NCBI GenBank assembly: GCA_024742655.1
Contig: JANSYB010000178.1
Location: forward strand, 1-5,781
From: Paracoccaceae bacterium
GTDB lineage: Bacteria > Pseudomonadota > Alphaproteobacteria > Rhodobacterales > Rhodobacteraceae
Direction: 5' to 3'
Length of the DNA: 5,781 nucleotides
Shown: one piece after another, positions 1 to 5,781 of the stretch
Position numbering within the stretch: the stretch's first letter is position 1
Layout of the letters: each line of letters opens with the position of its first letter
Position numbers and translations under genes: made by a program
The notes under the pieces: generated by a model
Databases searched by the model: none
Seen by the model: only the letters and a program-made list of their open reading frames with translations
What the model was told of the DNA's origin: nothing

Positions 1-2777
1 CCGAAGGTCTGGCCGGCTTGTCGGCCCGCGATATCGCCATGAACGTGGCCCTGCCCGAGGTGGACGGGCGTATTCTCTCGCGCGCGATCAGCTTCAAGGG
101 CGAGGCATTTTTCGACGAGGCCACGCAGTGCCCCATCGCCACCTACCGGGCGCAGGGCGACCGGGTGGAATTCGTCACGCAGCTGGCCGCAAACTGGGCG
201 CACCTGCGTCATACGCCGGTTCAGGATCGCCGCGTTGCCCTTGTCCTTGCCAACTACCCCAACAAGGACGGGCGGCTGGCCAATGGCGTGGGGCTCGACA
301 CACCCGCCGGCACGGTGCATGTGCTCAAGCAGCTGCAGGATGCAGGCTACACGGTCCAGACCGCGCCACGCGACAGCGACACGCTTATGCAGGCCATCAT
401 GGCCGGCCCCACGAACTGGCTGACCGACCGGGCGGAGCGCGCAGGCGGTGAAACCCTGCCGCTCGATGTCTATCTGGAGCATTTCAACACCCTGCCCTGG
501 ACACTCAAGGAACAGCTAACCTCCCGCTGGGGGGCGCCCGAGGATGACCCGTTCCTGACTGATGAAGGCTTCAAACTGTCGGTCCTGTGCTATGGGAACG
601 CGGTGGTGGGCCTGCAACCGGCGCGCGGCTACAACATCGACCCCACCGACAGCTACCATTCCCCCGATCTCGTGCCGCCGCACAATTACCTCGCCTTCTA
701 CATCTGGCTGCGTCACCACTTCGGGGTTCACGCCATTGTGCACATGGGCAAGCATGGCAATCTGGAATGGCTGCCGGGCAAGGCGCTGGCCCTCAGCCAG
801 GACTGCTGGCCCGAGGCGATCCTCGGCCCCATGCCGCATGTCTACCCCTTCATCGTGAACGACCCCGGCGAGGGCACACAGGCCAAGCGGCGCGCACAGG
901 CGGTGATCGTCGATCACCTGACCCCGCCGCTGACGCGCGCGGAAACCTATGGGCCCCTGCGTGACCTCGAGGCGCTGGTCGACGAATATTACGAGGCCGC
1001 CGGTGTCGATCCCCGCCGCATCGACCACCTGCGCCGCGAAATCCTGTCACTGACCTCGACCACAGGGCTGGACCGGGACGCGGGCCTGTCAGGCTCGGAC
1101 GAAGAGTCCGATCTTGCAAAACTCGATGCCTATCTCTGCGAGCTGAAAGAGGCACAGATCCGTGACGGGCTGCACATCTTCGGCCAGTCCCCGACCGGTC
1201 AGCAGGAACGCGATCTGGCCATCGCGCTCGCCCGCGTGCCGCGCGGCGACGGCGCGGGGGGCAACGCATCGCTGCTGCGGGCATTGGCAACGGATCTCGG
1301 CCTCTCCATCGACCCGCTCGATTGCGACATGGCCGCCCCGGCACCGGAAAAACCGGACGCACTCGCGGCTCTTTCGGACGATCCGTGGCGCAGCAATGGC
1401 GATACGGTCGAACGGCTCGAACTTCTGGCGCAACACCTCCTGCGGGAGGGCGGGCGGGGCGCATTGCCCCTGGCAACAGCGTCGCCCGTCCTCGACGAAC
1501 TCGAAACCGTCATCCGGCCGGCGATCGCCACCTGCGGCCCGGACGAAGGGCGCGCCTTGCTTGCGGCGCTTGACGGGCGCGCCATCCCACCGGGCCCCTC
1601 GGGCGCGCCCACTCGGGGCCGGCTTGATACCCTGCCCACCGGGCGCAACTTCTACTCGGTCGACAGCCGTGCTGTGCCCACGCCCACGGCCTGGGCCCTC
1701 GGCTGGAAATCCGCCAACCTGCTGATCGAAAAACACCTGCAGACCCATGGCGACTGGCCGCGCACCATGCTGCTCACGGCCTGGGGGACGGCCAACATGC
1801 GCACCGGTGGCGACGATATCGCCCAGGCGCTGGCCCTCATGGGGGTCAAGCCGAAATGGGATGCCGCCAACCGCCGCGTGACCGGGTTCGAGATCCTGCC
1901 ACAGGGCGTTCTGGGCCGCCCGCGCGTTGACGTGACCCTGCGCATCTCGGGCTTTTTCCGCGACGCCTTCCCGCAGCTCATCGCGCTTTTCGACAGCGCC
2001 GCCCGCGCCGTTCAGGCCCTGGACGAGCCCGCCGAGGACAACCCCGCCGCCGCCCGCACCCGCGCCGGTGAAGCGCAATCGCGCATCTACGGCTCCAAGC
2101 CCGGCGCCTATGGCGCAGGCCTGCAGGCGATGATCGACGAGCGCCTCTGGGGCGACAAGGCCGACCTCGCCGAAGCCTACCTGACCTGGGGCAGTTACGC
2201 CTACGGCACCAAGGATGAGGGCACGCCGGACCGCACCGGGTTCGAGACCCGCCTGAAACAGACTGAGGCCATCGTTCAGAACCAGGACAACCGCGAACAC
2301 GACATCCTCGACAGCGACGATTACTACCAGTTCGAGGGCGGCGCCGCGGCCGCGGTCTCGACCCTGCAGGGCCAGGACCGGCCGATCTACCACAACGATC
2401 ATTCCCGCCCCGAACGGCCCGTGATCCGAACGCTCGAGGATGAGATCGGCCGCGTCGTGCGCTCCCGCGTGGTCAATCCCAAGTGGATCGACGGGGTCAA
2501 GCGTCACGGCTACAAGGGCGCGTTCGAGATCGCGGCGACGGTCGATTACCTTTTCGCCTTCGCGGCCACGACAGGTGCCGTGCGCAACCACCACTTCGAT
2601 CTGGTGGAACAGGCTTTTCTGGAGGACGACGACACGCGCACCTTTATCGAAACCCATAACGCCCCCGCCCTCACCGAAATCGCGGACCGCCTGCAGGAGG
2701 CGATCGATCGCGGGTTGTGGACGCCGCGCTCGAACTCCGCCCGCGCCCGGATCGAGGCCTTGCGCGTCTCCACCTGA
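1..2777 (+). CDS. cobN: Cobaltochelatase subunit CobN, C-terminal part (5' end outside the window)
   Basis: Large subunit of the aerobic, ATP-dependent cobaltochelatase CobNST, which inserts Co2+ into hydrogenobyrinic acid a,c-diamide in the cytoplasm. The frame is open from the left edge (bases 1-2 finish a codon, then Glu-Gly-Leu-Ala-Gly), so the TTG at 18 is not the true start. About 924 residues are visible. Family members run to roughly 1250-1280, so about 330 N-terminal residues are missing. Family motifs seen: HMGKHGNLEWLPGK (741-782), YPFIVNDPGEGTQAKRR (843-893), and the C-terminal block at 2280-2342 with NREHD, DSDDYYQFEGG, followed by GYKGAFEI. These are shared with the related magnesium chelatase subunit BchH/ChlH, but the block order and the C-terminal part fit CobN. 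The frame is intact to the TGA at 2775-2777. The stretch around 1240-1600 is less conserved and proline/alanine-rich, as expected for the family's variable middle. It is on the same strand as cobO downstream, but two unrelated genes lie between them. Confidence 0.97.
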   Translation, partial: EGLAGLSARDIAMNVALPEVDGRILSRAISFKGEAFFDEATQCPIATYRAQGDRVEFVTQLAANWAHLRHTPVQDRRVALVLANYPNKDGRLANGVGLDTPAGTVHVLKQLQDAGYTVQTAPRDSDTLMQAIMAGPTNWLTDRAERAGGETLPLDVYLEHFNTLPWTLKEQLTSRWGAPEDDPFLTDEGFKLSVLCYGNAVVGLQPARGYNIDPTDSYHSPDLVPPHNYLAFYIWLRHHFGVHAIVHMGKHGNLEWLPGKALALSQDCWPEAILGPMPHVYPFIVNDPGEGTQAKRRAQAVIVDHLTPPLTRAETYGPLRDLEALVDEYYEAAGVDPRRIDHLRREILSLTSTTGLDRDAGLSGSDEESDLAKLDAYLCELKEAQIRDGLHIFGQSPTGQQERDLAIALARVPRGDGAGGNASLLRALATDLGLSIDPLDCDMAAPAPEKPDALAALSDDPWRSNGDTVERLELLAQHLLREGGRGALPLATASPVLDELETVIRPAIATCGPDEGRALLAALDGRAIPPGPSGAPTRGRLDTLPTGRNFYSVDSRAVPTPTAWALGWKSANLLIEKHLQTHGDWPRTMLLTAWGTANMRTGGDDIAQALALMGVKPKWDAANRRVTGFEILPQGVLGRPRVDVTLRISGFFRDAFPQLIALFDSAARAVQALDEPAEDNPAAARTRAGEAQSRIYGSKPGAYGAGLQAMIDERLWGDKADLAEAYLTWGSYAYGTKDEGTPDRTGFETRLKQTEAIVQNQDNREHDILDSDDYYQFEGGAAAAVSTLQGQDRPIYHNDHSRPERPVIRTLEDEIGRVVRSRVVNPKWIDGVKRHGYKGAFEIAATVDYLFAFAATTGAVRNHHFDLVEQAFLEDDDTRTFIETHNAPALTEIADRLQEAIDRGLWTPRSNSARARIEALRVST

Positions 2778-2786
2778 CACTTGACG

Positions 2787-2839
2787 CCGCCCCGGTAGCG
2801 GTGCGGGGTGGGCGGGCGGGCGCATCGCCACCGGGGCGG
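2787..2839 (+). other. Long inverted repeat with a four-tract GGG loop (potential hairpin/G-quadruplex)
   Basis: Arms 2787-2805 and 2821-2839 pair over 19 positions: 17 Watson-Crick pairs, one G-U (2801/2825) and one A-C mismatch (2797/2829). The loop 2806-2820 reads GGGTGGGCGGGCGGG, a minimal G-quadruplex motif with three 1-nt loops on the + strand. The structure begins 9 nt after the cobN stop and ends 10 nt before the Shine-Dalgarno of the next gene. No T-run follows the right arm (AAGCCAAAAAG comes next), so it is not a classical intrinsic terminator. It could still slow or stop polymerase, protect the 3' end of cobN mRNA, or shape the leader of the GFA gene. Folding is inferred from base pairing only. 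Confidence 0.75.
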
Positions 2840-2848
2840 AAGCCAAAA

Positions 2849-2854
2849 AGGGAG
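2849..2854 (+). promoter_or_regulatory. Ribosome binding site of the GFA gene
   Basis: AGGGAG lies 7 nt before the ATG at 2862. It decides the start: an in-frame GTG at 2808 would give 18 extra residues, but that GTG sits inside the G-rich hairpin loop, has no Shine-Dalgarno, and its residues do not resemble the family. Confidence 0.8.
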
Positions 2855-2861
2855 AGAACTG

Positions 2862-3248
2862 ATGACATGCAAGGGCCATTGCCTGTGCCGGGCCGTTTCC
2901 TTCGAAATGTCCGGCCCCCACAACTGGATCGGCCATTGTCATTGCGACAGCTGCCGCCGGGGCGCGGGGGCCGCGCTGGTCACCTTCATTGCACATCCCA
3001 ACGGGCAGTGGCGCTGGACAGGAGAATACCCCGCGGCCTTTGCCTCATCCCCGGGTCAAACACGCTACTTTTGCGCGCGGTGCGGATCATCCGTCGCCTA
3101 TATCTCGGACCAGTATCCCGACGAGATCCATTTTCACGCCGCCCTGCTGGCAGACCCCGCAGCCGTCACGCCGCGACATGTCTTTCATGCGGATGAGCGC
3201 CTGCCCTGGATGCCGCCCGATATGCCCGGCTGCAAGATCAGCGACTAA
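2862..3248 (+). CDS. GFA/CENP-V family zinc-binding protein
   Basis: A 128-residue cytoplasmic protein with no signal peptide or membrane segment, matching the small single-domain GFA fold. The zinc ligands are all visible: Cys7-x-Cys9, Cys26-x-Cys28-x2-Cys31 (in HCHCDSCRR) and Cys71-x2-Cys74-Gly. In the founding structure, as I recall, the first and last pairs hold a structural zinc and the middle triplet a second, catalytic-type zinc. The end (HVFHADERLPWM, residues about 107-118) is the usual family C-terminus. The founding member was proposed to help formaldehyde and glutathione condense, but that activity is disputed and most short homologues have no known substrate, so I give no gene symbol. 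The gene lies 84 bp after cobN, probably co-transcribed unless the intervening hairpin stops transcription. It converges on the lipoprotein gene with only 25 bp between the two stops. Confidence 0.9.
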   Translation: MTCKGHCLCRAVSFEMSGPHNWIGHCHCDSCRRGAGAALVTFIAHPNGQWRWTGEYPAAFASSPGQTRYFCARCGSSVAYISDQYPDEIHFHAALLADPAAVTPRHVFHADERLPWMPPDMPGCKISD

Positions 3249-3273
3249 AGCCCCAAATCCGGCAGCCCACGGA

Positions 3274-3660
3274 TCAGAACGGGTAACAGATCAACTCTCC
3301 CACCGCGTCATCGAGGTCGAACGCGTCGCATTCCAGGTAGGGCCGTGGAAAAAGCGGCTCTGGTGCGCCGGCCCCGCAATCCAGCGTGGCGCGCATCATC
3401 GCCTGGTCACCGGTCAGCCGGTCGACCCGGCAGCCCGATACCCGCTCGATGGCAAACACCGCCTGCGGGCCGACGGCCGCCAGACGCGGGGCCCACCCCG
3501 GTGACACGCGCACCGCCTCGGCGCGCCGGCCCTTGACCCGGATATCGAACATATGCTCGCCAAACCCGACCCGCGTCACCGGGGCACCACGAAATGCCGG
3601 CCCCGGCCCGCCACATCCGGCCAACGCGACCAACACCAATAGCGTCAAGGCATACCGCAT
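3274..3660 (-). CDS. Small lipoprotein of unknown function
   Basis: A 128-residue protein starting at the ATG at 3660-3658. The first 15 residues (MRYALTLLVLVALAG) form a lipoprotein signal with one Arg, a hydrophobic core and the lipobox L-A-G-Cys16. Gly, not Asp, follows the Cys, which by the E. coli rule suggests the outer membrane. The mature part begins with a Gly/Pro linker and then a small domain with four further cysteines (77, 95, 111, 125), possibly two disulfides in the periplasm. A TTG at 3681 would extend it by 7 residues, but they contain no basic residue and fit a signal peptide poorly. No strong Shine-Dalgarno is seen for either start. I recognise no characterised family. My impression that similar short lipoproteins occur near cob genes in Rhodobacteraceae is from memory only. 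It faces away from cobO and converges with the GFA gene. Confidence 0.85.
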   Translation of the reverse strand: MRYALTLLVLVALAGCGGPGPAFRGAPVTRVGFGEHMFDIRVKGRRAEAVRVSPGWAPRLAAVGPQAVFAIERVSGCRVDRLTGDQAMMRATLDCGAGAPEPLFPRPYLECDAFDLDDAVGELICYPF

Positions 3661-3768
3661 GGCGGCACAGTGCCCGGACAATGGTTAACAATCCGTTGGC
3701 GCATGTCCGAAACCGCTTGCACCTGCGCGCGGCCACGCCCAATTTGGAACCCAGACAGGGAGGACCCC
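3661..3768. promoter_or_regulatory. Divergent intergenic region between the lipoprotein gene and cobO
   Basis: These 108 bp must hold the start signals of the lipoprotein gene (-) and may hold a promoter for cobO (+). No convincing -35/-10 pair is visible. The best + strand candidate, TTGCAC (3717-3722) with CAATTT (3740-3745) at 17-bp spacing, is poor at -10. There is no cobalamin riboswitch B12 box (GCCACTG-like) on either strand. Two short palindromes occur: GGCACAGTGCC (3664-3674) next to the lipoprotein start and GTTAAC (3684-3689). Confidence 0.45.
3757..3764 (+). promoter_or_regulatory. Strong ribosome binding site of cobO
   Basis: AGGGAGGA lies 4 nt before the ATG at 3769. It fixes the start there and excludes the longer open frame reaching back to 3670, whose extra residues would overlap the leader and do not resemble CobO. 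Confidence 0.85.
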
Positions 3769-4377
3769 ATGACCGAAGACAGCGAACGTCACGCGATGAA
3801 GATGGCCAAGAAAAAGGCCGCCCGCGACAAGATCATGGCCACCAAGACCGACGAGAAAGGCCTGATCATCGTCCATACCGGCAAGGGCAAGGGCAAATCC
3901 TCTGCCGCGTTCGGCATGATCTTTCGCTGCATTGCGCATGACATGAAATGCGCCGTGGTGCAGTTCATCAAGGGCGGGATGAGCACCGGAGAACGCGACC
4001 TGATCCTGTCGAACTTCTCGGATACCTGCGCCTTTCACACGATGGGCGAAGGCTTTACCTGGGAAACCCAGGACCGCGACCGGGACACCGAGATGGCGCA
4101 GGCCGCCTGGGAAAAGGCCAAGGAGCTGATCCGCGACGAGAGCCACAAGATGGTCCTGCTCGACGAGATCAACATCGCGCTGCGCTATGACTACCTTGAT
4201 ATCGACGAGGTCGTGCAGTTCCTCGCCGAGGAAAAACCGCACATGACCCATGTTGTCCTGACCGGCCGCAACGCGAAGGACGAACTGATCGAGATCGCCG
4301 ATCTCGTGACCGAGATGGAGCTGGTGAAACACCCGTTCCGGTCGGGCATCAAGGCGCAGATCGGTGTGGAGTTCTGA
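3769..4377 (+). CDS. cobO: Cob(I)yrinic acid a,c-diamide adenosyltransferase (CobA/CobO/BtuR family)
   Basis: Transfers the 5'-deoxyadenosyl group of ATP to the Co(I) corrinoid, giving the adenosylated intermediate of coenzyme B12 synthesis, and can serve salvaged corrinoids as well (EC 2.5.1.17). The 202-residue length is normal for the family. Seen in order: a basic N-terminal helix rich in Lys/Arg (residues 7-26), the P-loop HTGKGKGKSS (36-45), the Walker-B-like VLLDEIN (129-135), TGRNA (165-169), and the typical C-terminal HPFRSGIKAQIGVEF (188-202). It belongs to the CobA-type family, not the unrelated PduO or EutT types. The frame is intact and ends with TGA. It shares strand and pathway with cobN but is separated from it by the GFA gene and an opposite-strand lipoprotein gene, so it is probably transcribed from its own promoter in the preceding intergenic region. 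Confidence 0.97.
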   Translation: MTEDSERHAMKMAKKKAARDKIMATKTDEKGLIIVHTGKGKGKSSAAFGMIFRCIAHDMKCAVVQFIKGGMSTGERDLILSNFSDTCAFHTMGEGFTWETQDRDRDTEMAQAAWEKAKELIRDESHKMVLLDEINIALRYDYLDIDEVVQFLAEEKPHMTHVVLTGRNAKDELIEIADLVTEMELVKHPFRSGIKAQIGVEF

Positions 4378-4410
4378 CGCCGTCTCTCTTGACCTAAGCT
4401 TTCCCTATTG

Positions 4411-4553
4411 AGCGCCTTGCGGCGCCCAGCCTGTCTCGTCGTTGCCCTCCGGGCGCCTCCTCGGTGCGGGTGGCGAGGCGACGCTCTGCTCGAAGCGATG
4501 CGCTTGCACCCGACGCAGGACGCCTCCGGCGGGAGTATTTGGGGAACAGTGAA
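4411..4553. repeat. Structured intergenic element, probable Rhodobacteraceae dispersed repeat
   Basis: This part of the 330-bp gap after cobO has no credible gene but many short inverted repeats: GCGCC-TTGC-GGCGC (4412-4425), CGTCG/CGACG (4437-4441 with 4479-4483), CGCCTC/GAGGCG (4454-4459 with 4475-4480), AAGCG-ATG-CGCTT (4493-4505) and CGCC-TCC-GGCG (4521-4531). It ends with CCTCCGGCGGGAGTATTTGG and GGAACAGTGAA, a tail I recall at many intergenic sites in Rhodobacteraceae. Only one copy is in the window, so the repeat nature is inference. It may act as a transcription end for cobO, although no clear T-run follows any of the stems. The ends are approximate. Confidence 0.5.
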
Positions 4554-4653
4554 ACGCAGTTCCACCCATGTGCAGATGAACGCGCCAGCGCCATGTGCAA
4601 CCGAAAGGCAAGTTTTCAATTGTCTGACATTTGATTCTGTGCCAGCCTGCCAC

Positions 4654-4691
4654 AATGACGCACTCAAGGTGTCGACAGGACACGCGTCATT
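4654..4691 (+). promoter_or_regulatory. Nested inverted repeat in the leader of the SBP56 gene
   Basis: The outer arms AATGACGC (4654-4661) and GCGTCATT (4684-4691) are a perfect 8-bp inverted repeat. The inner arms GTGTC (4669-4673) and GACAC (4679-4683) pair around a 5-nt loop. On the right the two arms are contiguous, while on the left 7 unpaired bases separate them. An 8-bp DNA palindrome, TGTCGACA (4670-4677), lies at the centre. The structure ends 2 nt before the Shine-Dalgarno, so it could be an operator or an mRNA hairpin affecting translation. No clear promoter is visible upstream: TTGATT (4631-4636) has no -10 at a suitable distance. Confidence 0.5.
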
Positions 4692-4693
4692 CC

Positions 4694-4702
4694 AGGGAGG
4701 AA
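4694..4702 (+). promoter_or_regulatory. Strong ribosome binding site of the SBP56 gene
   Basis: AGGGAGGAA lies 5 nt before the ATG at 4708 (core GGAGG 7 nt away) and fixes this as the start. It is nearly the same sequence as the cobO ribosome binding site. Confidence 0.85.
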
Positions 4703-4707
4703 TTTCA

Positions 4708-5781
4708 ATGAACCTAAGACCCGATCCAACATTTTACCCCACCCCGAAAATGGCGATGGAAGCCCCGGTTGAAAAGCTGGCCTTCACGCTGATGCTCAGC
4801 CCCGATGGCAGTCAGCCTGACGGCTTGGCCGTGGTGGATGTGGACCCGAACTCCAAGACCTACAGCCAGATCGTGCATCAGGTCATCATGCCCAACACGG
4901 GCGACGAGTTTCACCATTTCGGCTGGAATGCGTGTTCCTCGGCGCTGTCGCCGCTGACCGGTCATGCCTTTCTTGAGCGCCGCTACCTGATCATTCCCGG
5001 CATCCGGTCGTCACGCATCTACGTGATCGACGTCAAGGAGCCGCTCAAGGCCAAGATTCACAAGATCATCGAACCCGAGGAAGTTTTTGCGAAAACAGGC
5101 TATTCGCGCCCGCACACCATTCATTGCGGCCCCGAGGGAATCTATGTCTCGACCCTGGGTGGCGGCGGCGAGGACGGCACCGACGGCCCTCCCGGCATCT
5201 TCATCATGGATTGCGAAACATTCGAGATTCTCGGCCGTTACGAGATGGATCGCGGCGCGCAGGACAAGCATTACGATTTCTGGTGGAACCTGCCGCGCGA
5301 CTACATGGTCAGTTCCGAATGGGGCCTGCCGCCGCAATTCGAGAACGGCATCGTGGCGGAGGACCTGCTGTCCAACAAGTACGGCCATTCGATCCATTTC
5401 TGGAACCTGCGTGAACGCAAGAACGTCCAGACGATCGACCTGGGCGAAAACCACCAGATGGCGCTGGAAATCCGGCCCGCCCATGACCCGGCCAAGGATT
5501 ACGGCTTTTGCGGGGTTGTGGTCGACACCACCAACCTGCAAGGCGCGATCTTCACCTGGTGGCAGAGGGACGACGGCACCTTCGAGGCCAAGAAGACCAT
5601 CACCATCGACCCACGCCCCGAAAAGGCCGAAAACCTGCCACCGCTGCTGCAGGGGTTCGAGGCGGTTCCGCCCCTGGTTACCGATATCGACCTCAGTCTT
5701 GACGACAAGTATCTCTATGTCGCCTGCTGGGGCCTGGGCGAGATGCATCAATACGATGTCTCCGACCCGATGAACCCCAAG
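4708..5781 (+). CDS. mtoX: SBP56 (selenium-binding protein) family, probable methanethiol oxidase; 3' end outside the window
   Basis: Bacterial relatives of this family oxidise methanethiol to formaldehyde, hydrogen sulfide and hydrogen peroxide, using copper in the Hyphomicrobium enzyme. In marine roseobacters the substrate comes from DMSP demethylation. The frame is open from ATG 4708 to the edge: 358 residues of an expected 460 or so. Compared from memory with human SELENBP1, conserved blocks are VDVDP (43-47), EFHHFGWNACSS (67-78), SSRIYVIDV (101-109), HKIIEP (118-123), HTIHC (136-140), YDFWWN (189-194), SSEWG (202-206), YGHSIHFW (225-232), ALEIRPAHDP (252-261), TDIDLSLDDKYLY and the final QYDVSDP. 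The fold should be a beta-propeller. The N-terminus (MNLRPDPTFYPTPK) is not a signal peptide, so the protein looks cytoplasmic, unlike the reported periplasmic Hyphomicrobium enzyme. The family call is very sure; the enzymatic role is inferred, so mtoX is tentative. Confidence 0.85.
   Translation, partial: MNLRPDPTFYPTPKMAMEAPVEKLAFTLMLSPDGSQPDGLAVVDVDPNSKTYSQIVHQVIMPNTGDEFHHFGWNACSSALSPLTGHAFLERRYLIIPGIRSSRIYVIDVKEPLKAKIHKIIEPEEVFAKTGYSRPHTIHCGPEGIYVSTLGGGGEDGTDGPPGIFIMDCETFEILGRYEMDRGAQDKHYDFWWNLPRDYMVSSEWGLPPQFENGIVAEDLLSNKYGHSIHFWNLRERKNVQTIDLGENHQMALEIRPAHDPAKDYGFCGVVVDTTNLQGAIFTWWQRDDGTFEAKKTITIDPRPEKAENLPPLLQGFEAVPPLVTDIDLSLDDKYLYVACWGLGEMHQYDVSDPMNPK

Noticed and set aside
2787..2839. 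Classical intrinsic terminator of cobN
   Set aside because: The stem is strong, but no T-run follows it on the plus strand, and on the minus strand the T-rich stretch lies on the wrong side. It is kept only as an unexplained structure.
1089..2996. A 635-codon open frame on the minus strand opposite cobN
   Set aside because: It mirrors the well-conserved CobN frame, has no recognisable domain or convincing start, and long antisense frames are expected in DNA this rich in GC.
3661..3768. Cobalamin riboswitch upstream of cobO
   Set aside because: No B12 box or multi-stem architecture is present, and 108 bp shared with a divergent gene is too short for a full element of about 200 nt.
4631..4656. 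TTGATT and CACAAT as a promoter for the SBP56 gene
   Set aside because: The spacing is only 14 bp, too short for a normal sigma-70-type promoter, and no better pair was seen nearby.
4191..4683. Minus-strand open frames of 68-158 codons covering the end of cobO and the following gap
   Set aside because: They run through the structured repeat-like element and the cobO C-terminus, have no Shine-Dalgarno or domain, and are rich in Arg/Pro/Ala as chance frames are.
5011..5751. A 246-codon open frame on the minus strand opposite the SBP56 gene
   Set aside because: The plus-strand frame matches SBP56 along its whole visible length, so the antisense frame is a composition effect.

Overview
The window is GC-rich, densely coded DNA from an alphaproteobacterium, most likely a Rhodobacterales (roseobacter-type) organism. 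The evidence is the aerobic cobalamin genes cobN and cobO close together, the codon style, and an intergenic element ending in a CCTCCGGCGGGAGTATTT-like motif that I recall from many Rhodobacteraceae genomes. The taxonomic call is inference, because no rRNA or other marker is present.

Layout, left to right. Positions 1-2777 (+) carry the C-terminal three quarters of CobN, the large subunit of aerobic cobaltochelatase, cut by the left window edge. The 84-bp gap that follows holds a striking 19-position inverted repeat whose 15-nt loop is exactly four GGG tracts with 1-nt spacers. Next is a small GFA/CENP-V family zinc protein (2862-3248, +), then a convergent short lipoprotein of unknown function (3274-3660, -). 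A 108-bp divergent intergenic region leads into cobO (3769-4377, +), the corrinoid adenosyltransferase. A 330-bp non-coding stretch (4378-4707) contains a structured, repeat-like element and, just before the last gene, a nested inverted repeat. The window ends inside an SBP56-family gene (4708-5781, +, 3' end missing), a likely methanethiol oxidase. Its frame stays open to the window edge.

How the genes fit together. CobN (cobalt insertion into hydrogenobyrinic acid a,c-diamide) and CobO (adenosylation of the corrinoid) act in one pathway, aerobic adenosylcobalamin synthesis. The GFA gene and the lipoprotein separate them and have no known B12 role. Methanethiol oxidase makes formaldehyde, sulfide and peroxide from methanethiol, which in marine roseobacters comes from DMSP demethylation. 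The GFA family was named for a protein proposed to assist formaldehyde-glutathione condensation, so a functional link between the two flanking genes is conceivable but weak. I see no clear new multi-gene system. The most unusual features are the hairpin with a G-quadruplex-type loop after cobN and the structured leader of the SBP56 gene.
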